A stretch of 31,883 nt of DNA from Stentor coeruleus (lineage: Eukaryota > Ciliophora > Heterotrichea > Heterotrichida > Stentoridae), in the NCBI GenBank assembly GCA_001970955.1, contig MPUH01000851.1, positions 1-31,883 on the forward strand, written 5' to 3'. Positions 26,893 through 31,883 of the stretch are shown piece by piece (the stretch's first letter is position 1; every line of letters starts with the position of its first letter). A program made the translations under genes and the position numbers. The notes under the pieces were generated by a model that was not told the DNA's origin, ran no database searches, and was given only the letters and a program-made list of their open reading frames with translations.

Positions 26893-28689
26893 TTATTCTA
26901 TTTCCCCTATAAAATTCCTGAAGTAGTAGCAGCAAGTAACTGATGGGTTCATCAAAAGATCGATTATATATTTTTCTAATTCCTGCTTTCTTTCGTTGAT
27001 TTCGTCGTAGGTACTCAGCGGGGCGATACTTTTACCAGGAAGCTGAGGAAGCGGGGGAGGTTCATTTTTAAGGTATTCTCTAAGCAAAAAACTAGTGCTT
27101 CTTAGTTGAAGGACCTTATGAAGTGCATCGAATTCTTTAAATCTTCGACGAATTTCCCAATCTTGAGACTTTCCCAAGATCGATTTGCGAAACTTCATCA
27201 CATACATTATAAAATGCTTTGAATCTGAACCAAGCTCTCCTTCCCATTTCAATGGTGCTATAAGTTCATAAACAGAAGATTGGGGAATTATTTTGTAGAG
27301 CTTTTCTATATCTAAATTGCAGTTTATAAATTTTAGAGAAAATGGATGAAGATAAGCTGGATCATTAAATATTGTCCCTAAATACTCTTCTAATTGTACA
27401 CGGCGAAGTTCGATAGCTTCTGAGTCCATGGATCTGAAATTATGGATACTTTTTGGTGGAAAGGAAGATAAAGGGATATGGTATTTTTGAAGCTGCTTGT
27501 GGAGATTAAGCATTTCGCTATAACGTGAGGTCGTCCAAGATTCAAATGATAGGATACGGATTTCAGTTTTGATAGAGTATTCGATATGCGTATCAGATCT
27601 TAGCCAAGAAGTAATCTGAATATCAACAATCCAATTTAAATGATAAGCCGGTATAGACATAACAATTGTATCTTTAACCATTGATTTAGGTTCATAATAA
27701 TTATGTACTTCACTTTTCGATCTGATAATAGAGTCATCATGCTCTTCATCATAAGTCTTTAAAACACTTTTCAATATAGTCTCTTTAATCTTCCCTTTTA
27801 CCTCTAAAAAATCTAAAAAAGCATCCACAAAATAATTCTGCTGACAAAGTTTATTTAAATACTCATCAATCACACTAACTTTTTCTGCTGGGTTCATCAT
27901 TTTCAAATCTTTAGGCAACTCTGGCATTTCAAAATCTGGAAATGTATCAGGACTATGATTCTCTTCAAGTTTCTTATGAAAGTTCTCAAACTGTAAAAGT
28001 GTTTTTGATATTATACTTGTATTATTTAATGCTGATACAACAATCTCATAATATGTAGTTTGATCTTTAAATTTAAATCCAGACACTGATACACTTAAGC
28101 CACAACAATCTTTTTCTTCTTTTTCCGGGCAGATTTTTGTTAGTAAGTCGGTATGCATAATTATGAAATCATTTGGCTTAAAAATAGCGAAATAACTGAG
28201 GACAATGTTTGAAAATATCATAAAGGAATATATAATAGTCTGGATCATTATATATGTTTTCAATTCAGTGTTGGTAAGAACAAAACTATTTGTGAAGATG
28301 TTGAGAATAAGCAAGGTGGTGTTGGAAAATAAACTGAATAGCCAGTATCCTTTCTGGCCAATCCATTGACACTTTATATGTCTTTTGTACTCAAAATATA
28401 CCATAAAGGCACTAAAAAGCCAAGTTATTGCTGAAAACCCAAAATAGCACGTGCGAAAAAGCTGATGGGCTGTTGAATAATAGTTTCTAGGACTAATATC
28501 GATAATATGCACCATTTCTAAAGCTGAACAAGAGATGCAAGCGATTATTTTCAAAAAAAACCTAGTGGCATGATATTTGGTAACTTCTTTTCCGTCTTTC
28601 CAATGCTTTATCATCTTAAAAACTCCTGTTGTCAAATACATCCCAGGAACTAAAAAAAAAGGAAAGTGTATTATATAATATTCTTCCAT
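26893..28689 (-). CDS. Multipass membrane protein with three PX domains
   Basis: Predicted protein of 598 aa, ATG start, no intron seen. The first ~175 residues are hydrophobic with about five membrane spans (roughly 3-21, 43-62, 79-99, 115-134, 147-170). The remaining ~420 residues are soluble and hold three PX-like units. PX3 (about 478-598) is clearest: EIRRRFKEFDALHKVL, PPPLPQLPGKS, and ERKQELEKYIIDLLMNP. PX2 (about 350-460) has SRYSEMLNLHKQL, SSFPPKSIH and RRVQLEEYLGTIF. PX1 (about 197-297) is divergent, with LLQFENFHKKLEE and a PELPKDLKMM segment. PX domains bind phosphoinositides and act in endosomal sorting. A membrane-anchored protein with tandem PX domains could tether two membranes; this is inference. 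The start lies 6 bp after the stop of the C2/GAR-like gene and the kelch-BTB gene follows after 35 bp. Confidence 0.8.
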   Translation of the reverse strand: MEEYYIIHFPFFLVPGMYLTTGVFKMIKHWKDGKEVTKYHATRFFLKIIACISCSALEMVHIIDISPRNYYSTAHQLFRTCYFGFSAITWLFSAFMVYFEYKRHIKCQWIGQKGYWLFSLFSNTTLLILNIFTNSFVLTNTELKTYIMIQTIIYSFMIFSNIVLSYFAIFKPNDFIIMHTDLLTKICPEKEEKDCCGLSVSVSGFKFKDQTTYYEIVVSALNNTSIISKTLLQFENFHKKLEENHSPDTFPDFEMPELPKDLKMMNPAEKVSVIDEYLNKLCQQNYFVDAFLDFLEVKGKIKETILKSVLKTYDEEHDDSIIRSKSEVHNYYEPKSMVKDTIVMSIPAYHLNWIVDIQITSWLRSDTHIEYSIKTEIRILSFESWTTSRYSEMLNLHKQLQKYHIPLSSFPPKSIHNFRSMDSEAIELRRVQLEEYLGTIFNDPAYLHPFSLKFINCNLDIEKLYKIIPQSSVYELIAPLKWEGELGSDSKHFIMYVMKFRKSILGKSQDWEIRRRFKEFDALHKVLQLRSTSFLLREYLKNEPPPLPQLPGKSIAPLSTYDEINERKQELEKYIIDLLMNPSVTCCYYFRNFIGEIE

Positions 28690-28695
28690 TTATAT

Positions 28696-30099
28696 TTAAC
28701 ATAATAATTTACGTTGATCTGCACTTAACTCTCTGTTGCTTTTCTCACGTAAGTGCCTTTCTGGAATTTTTTTGATAGATTTAGTCTCAGAAAATGCAGA
28801 AAAAGTTCTTTTTCCGATTTTTTCGAAATTCAGATTTTCTGATATTTTAACGTTTTTGCGAGATGAATTTTTGTGTGAACTACACCCTGATGATTTTGTC
28901 TCATCTGTACTAAGAATTGTGCTTACAAATTCTTCAATTGTGACAATCTCACCACCAAATTTAACATACAATTTGTTTTCCTCAGCTGCAAGTTGAACTA
29001 ATTTATCCCCAACATAATAGCAATTGATAGCTTTTTTAAAAGTCCCAATAAACCCTAAAGATCCAAGGAGTGAGTCAATGTTAGCAGCTTTAATCGCAAT
29101 ATCCCTAGGTGTATCCATTGATTTTGTTTCTGCAGTCTGTTGCAACTCAAAAACTTGTGCCGTCAAACTTTCTTTAACTTTTTCACTTTGCGCTAATTTC
29201 CCTGTAAGATTTCTATTTTCTTCATCATACTTAATAATCTCTGCTTTAAGCTCAATCAACACTTTATCACTATCAAGACTCCCCAAATCAACATCTTTAA
29301 ACCCTTCAAGCCCTAATTGTTTACACAAATAATCTCTTTGTTTTATCGACCCAACCAACAATTTTTTAGTCTCTTCAAGTTCTTCACTAAGCCTCTGCAC
29401 CACACTAATAAAATCCTGCATTTTCATCTCTTCAATTTTCTGTAAAAGTTTTTCCTTTTCCTCATCCGCTGTTTTCTGTGAACACTCCAACTTATCAACA
29501 ATACTTTTTAGCCTTTGAATTTCTCTATCTTTAGCTTCAAGTAAATTAATCATAGAAGATTCTCTAGCTTCAGCATTAAGTAATTGTTTATTACTACTGT
29601 TCATTAAAGATAGATATGCTTGATGAAATGTCACCCTACTTTGAGTTTCTTCTTTAAGCTGGGTTTGGAGCTCTTGCATTCTTAAAGCTGCTTCTGATGA
29701 TAACAATTCTGGAAGTTGAGGTGATGTTTTTATACAACTTTGACAATTTTCATTACTTATTGCTAATAGGATTTTTGGACTTTGAACAGAATCTGGTATT
29801 GAAGTTAAAGGAGTATCAGATATTTGGGCTGATAAAGGAAGCCATATATAGCCTTTTGTTGGGAGAATGTCTAAAGGTATTAGTATACTACCTAGGAATC
29901 TTGAAGAGTCACCCATTGTTTTGACGAAAAGTTTTAAATTACCTTTACTTGGAACTTTTATCATGTTGGATTCGTGTTGGGAGTTTAAAGGAGTTATTAC
30001 GTCTAATAATTCGTTGTCTAATGAAACATAGCATCCAAGGGCAGAGTTGTTCCAGTCTTCTCCCTCGGCACGAATAATCTGAATTTTGATTGAGGACAT
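28696..30099 (-). CDS. C2-like / coiled-coil / GAR-like protein
   Basis: Predicted protein of 467 aa, ATG start, no intron seen. Residues 1-115 have the alternating hydrophobic strands of a C2-like beta sandwich (IKIQIIRAEGEDWNNSALGC; LKLFVKTMGDSSRFLGSILI), without the usual cluster of calcium-binding Asp residues, so calcium-independent membrane or protein binding is more likely. A long coiled coil covers about 135-325. At 358-396, INCYYVGDKLVQLAAEENKL followed by YVKFGGEIVTIEEFVSTIL resembles the microtubule-binding GAR (Gas2-related) domain, although it lacks that family's zinc ligands as far as I can judge. The tail is Ser/Lys-rich and basic. A link between membrane and microtubules is inferred. 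Its stop codon is followed, 6 bp later and in the same frame, by the ATG of the PX gene. Confidence 0.7.
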   Translation of the reverse strand: MSSIKIQIIRAEGEDWNNSALGCYVSLDNELLDVITPLNSQHESNMIKVPSKGNLKLFVKTMGDSSRFLGSILIPLDILPTKGYIWLPLSAQISDTPLTSIPDSVQSPKILLAISNENCQSCIKTSPQLPELLSSEAALRMQELQTQLKEETQSRVTFHQAYLSLMNSSNKQLLNAEARESSMINLLEAKDREIQRLKSIVDKLECSQKTADEEKEKLLQKIEEMKMQDFISVVQRLSEELEETKKLLVGSIKQRDYLCKQLGLEGFKDVDLGSLDSDKVLIELKAEIIKYDEENRNLTGKLAQSEKVKESLTAQVFELQQTAETKSMDTPRDIAIKAANIDSLLGSLGFIGTFKKAINCYYVGDKLVQLAAEENKLYVKFGGEIVTIEEFVSTILSTDETKSSGCSSHKNSSRKNVKISENLNFEKIGKRTFSAFSETKSIKKIPERHLREKSNRELSADQRKLLC

Positions 30100-30286
30100 T
30101 TAAATATTAACGAACGCATTTTTCATATTGTACTATTATGTGAAGTTTTTGTGTTAAAAAATTATCTGATCAACTATGCTTATTATATAAAACCATATTC
30201 ACCCAATAATTCCAAACTTTTCACACTTTTAAATTATCATTTTACTGCAATCGATTAAATATTACTTAATACCTTTGCTGAATTTT

Positions 30287-30883
30287 CTATAAAAAGTAAA
30301 ACTGAATCGACATCGCAAGTCCTAACTGTGAAGCACCTCCAGCAATCAAAGCCAATTTCCTATTTCCTTTAAAATCCTCCTTCTCTTTAACGACATACGC
30401 ATACAGAAACATGCACCCAGTAGCCACAGGTAGCATGACAAAAATCCATCTAAGGATTTCATAGTCAATAATACACAAAGTTGCAGCTGGTATAAAATTA
30501 CAATAAGAATAGGCAAATGTGCTTATAACCCAAGCTCTTTCAACAGTCATACCAGACCATGAAAGATAAAAGTGAATAAGAGCAGGGACTATAAACATAC
30601 AAAAAACTGAAATAGTTACAGAAAATACAAAATTCTCTATATAAAACTCAGTAGTTTGTGAAAGCAAATGTGATATATAAGAAACAATGTTCAACGTAAA
30701 AACAAATGTCATCAATATCCACAATGGACCATATAAATCTGGCTTATGGTCAACAAAAACCGAATCGACTTTGATTGGAATCGAAGCTATTTTAAGTTTT
30801 TCTACCACAATCGATGTCTCAACATCAAAATATTCTTGCAAGTTCTTCAAAAGCCAATTTCGTGTCTCTTCTTTTTCTTCCAT
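30287..30883 (-). CDS. Yip1-family Golgi/ER membrane protein (YIPF-like)
   Basis: Predicted protein of 198 aa with an ATG start. Residues 1-50 are soluble and helical, then KPDLYGPLWILMTFVFTL begins the membrane part; DLYGPxW is the hallmark of the Yip1 family. About five hydrophobic segments follow (near 50-72, 83-108, 116-137, 142-164, 176-198), the last reaching the C-terminus, as usual for this family. Yip1/YIPF proteins interact with Rab GTPases and help form or maintain ER-Golgi vesicles. The soluble part is short, most like YIPF1/2 proteins without their long N-terminal extension. The gene lies 21 bp after the stop of the CBM48 gene and 187 bp before the ATG of the C2/GAR-like gene, all on the minus strand. 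Confidence 0.85.
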   Translation of the reverse strand: MEEKEETRNWLLKNLQEYFDVETSIVVEKLKIASIPIKVDSVFVDHKPDLYGPLWILMTFVFTLNIVSYISHLLSQTTEFYIENFVFSVTISVFCMFIVPALIHFYLSWSGMTVERAWVISTFAYSYCNFIPAATLCIIDYEILRWIFVMLPVATGCMFLYAYVVKEKEDFKGNRKLALIAGGASQLGLAMSIQFYFL

Positions 30884-30904
30884 TTAAATGTTTATTTTTA
30901 CATC

Positions 30905-31699
30905 CTACTTTTTAATCAGCCGGCTGATTGAATTTTTGTTTTTTGGTGTCAAATCAACTTTCACATCGCGGAAACTTATAGGCTTGCTAGGAGTCATAAA
31001 AGCTTTAATGCTAATCAGTGGCGGCTCTACTTTTCTTATTTGATTTTTCTTTTTTACTTCCAAAACTTGTTTTGCATCTGTATTTTTCTGTAATTTTTCA
31101 TTCTCTTCAGTCAATTCAGCAAGAAGTTTCTTTAACTGTTCTTTTTCTTCATCAATAATTTCTTCAGTTTGTATCTCTTTATCTTCAAAAGTTTTCTTTT
31201 TATAATGCAAATACTCAAGATATTCCAAATATTTTTTCCTTTGTCTTTTAGCTTTAATCCAGCTTTGAATACGTATAGCAGCATTTTTTATATATAGGAA
31301 TTTTTTCCTTTGTACAACTCTTCTAAGAAATGCTTTGGCTTTGTGTATTCGTTTTTCAATTTCTTGTTGCGGGTTGGCAAAAAGTTGATTATCAAGATTT
31401 TCTAACTCTTCTAAGCTTAATAAATGAAGGTTGCTTATAGGTTGAGGAAGTTCAGCTACTTCAATAAAATTATATAGAGTGCCTTCAGAAGTTATTGTTT
31501 GTTTTGTCTTATCACACATATAGGAACCATCTACTAGGAATCTGTAAATACATGTCCCAGGACTGCACCAGATTACACAAAATTTGTCTTTTTCTCCAGT
31601 AAGTAAGATTAAAGAGTAGCTGTTGAAGTCTCCAGTTACGTAGACTTCACTGCCTCCATGAGGCCAGACTATAGGAATCGGCACTTTGCCTTCTTCCAT
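30905..31699 (-). CDS. CBM48 (AMPK-type glycogen-binding) + IQ motif + coiled-coil protein
   Basis: Predicted protein of 264 aa, ATG start. Residues 6-82 match the carbohydrate-binding module of AMPK beta subunits: VWPHGGSEVYVTGDFNSYSL, a glycine-proline turn in CSPGTCIYRFLVDGSYMCD, and SEGTLYNFIEV. In the AMPK family this fold binds glycogen; the aromatic after F-N is Tyr rather than the usual Trp (NNW to NSY), so sugar binding may be weakened. Residues 140-160 (AAIRIQSWIKAKRQRKKYLE) form an IQ motif, expected to bind calmodulin or a light-chain-like protein. A coiled coil follows (about 165-210), then a basic tail with SP/TP sites. The AMPK-beta C-terminal domain that binds alpha and gamma subunits is absent, so this is not an AMPK subunit. 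A scaffold tying glycogen or starch-like polymers to calcium signalling is a hypothesis. Confidence 0.75.
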   Translation of the reverse strand: MEEGKVPIPIVWPHGGSEVYVTGDFNSYSLILLTGEKDKFCVIWCSPGTCIYRFLVDGSYMCDKTKQTITSEGTLYNFIEVAELPQPISNLHLLSLEELENLDNQLFANPQQEIEKRIHKAKAFLRRVVQRKKFLYIKNAAIRIQSWIKAKRQRKKYLEYLEYLHYKKKTFEDKEIQTEEIIDEEKEQLKKLLAELTEENEKLQKNTDAKQVLEVKKKNQIRKVEPPLISIKAFMTPSKPISFRDVKVDLTPKNKNSISRLIKK

Positions 31700-31883
31700 T
31701 ATATAGGAAATAATTTATGTTACTTTGTTTTTAAATAAGATTTAAAGCTCAGAAGTAAGTTATTAATGAGGATAATTTTGAATTTTTAGATGCTGATAGT
31801 GTAATGATTTTTTTTATTACAATGCAAATGAGTTAAATTTATTATATTATGTTAATGGGGTTGCATGAGTTAAACTCAATTTT

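Noticed and set aside
26509..26943. Plus-strand open frame of 144 codons
   Set aside because: It is antisense to the kelch repeats and runs into the end of the PX gene; no family features.

Overview
The window looks like somatic (macronuclear) DNA of a heterotrich ciliate close to Stentor. It is AT-rich and gene-dense, and long genes are open in the standard genetic code with TAA, TAG and TGA all ending proteins. One gene is interrupted by a GT...AG intron of exactly 15 nt, the size known from Stentor and Blepharisma; TGA used as a stop argues against Blepharisma. A complete axonemal dynein heavy chain fits a ciliated cell. No tRNA, rRNA, CRISPR array or telomere repeat was seen. Species assignment is inference.

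Layout. 1-850: left end and decayed N-terminal part of a pogo/Tigger-like DNA transposon. 1277-1762 (-): small protein with two helix-turn-helix-like segments and a C-terminal SUMO-interaction-type motif. 1763-3396: gene-free, with an assembly joint (N) flanked by a 71-bp duplication. 3397-5727 (+): protein of about five divergent calponin-homology domains. 5772-6164 (-): small basic unknown protein. 6165-7732: gene-free, with decayed coding fragments. 7733-8893 (+): FYVE-like zinc finger fused to a STE20/PAK-like kinase; the finger appears only after the 15-nt intron is removed. 8964-21146 (+): inner-arm-type axonemal dynein heavy chain, carrying a second N joint flanked by a 131-bp duplication that is almost certainly an assembly artefact. 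21226-22440 (-): class I cyclic-nucleotide phosphodiesterase. 22441-23606: gene-free, with one decayed ORF. 23607-24443 (+): coiled-coil protein.

24491-31699 is a block of six minus-strand genes with gaps, in transcription order, of 21, 187, 6, 35 and 27 bp. They encode a CBM48/IQ/coiled-coil protein, a Yip1-family membrane protein, a C2/coiled-coil/GAR-like protein, a five-TM protein with three PX domains, a kelch-BTB-BACK protein and a coiled-coil protein with a dual-acylation N-terminus.

Many products point to the cytoskeleton, membranes and signalling: dynein, CH and GAR-like microtubule/actin domains, phosphoinositide readers (FYVE-like, PX), an acylated coiled coil, a kinase and a PDE. 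That they act together is inference from domains and proximity only. The most interesting items are unusual domain architectures (membrane + 3xPX; FYVE-like + PAK-like kinase; CBM48 + IQ + coiled coil; 5xCH) and the extremely tight co-directional block with a 6-bp gene gap.
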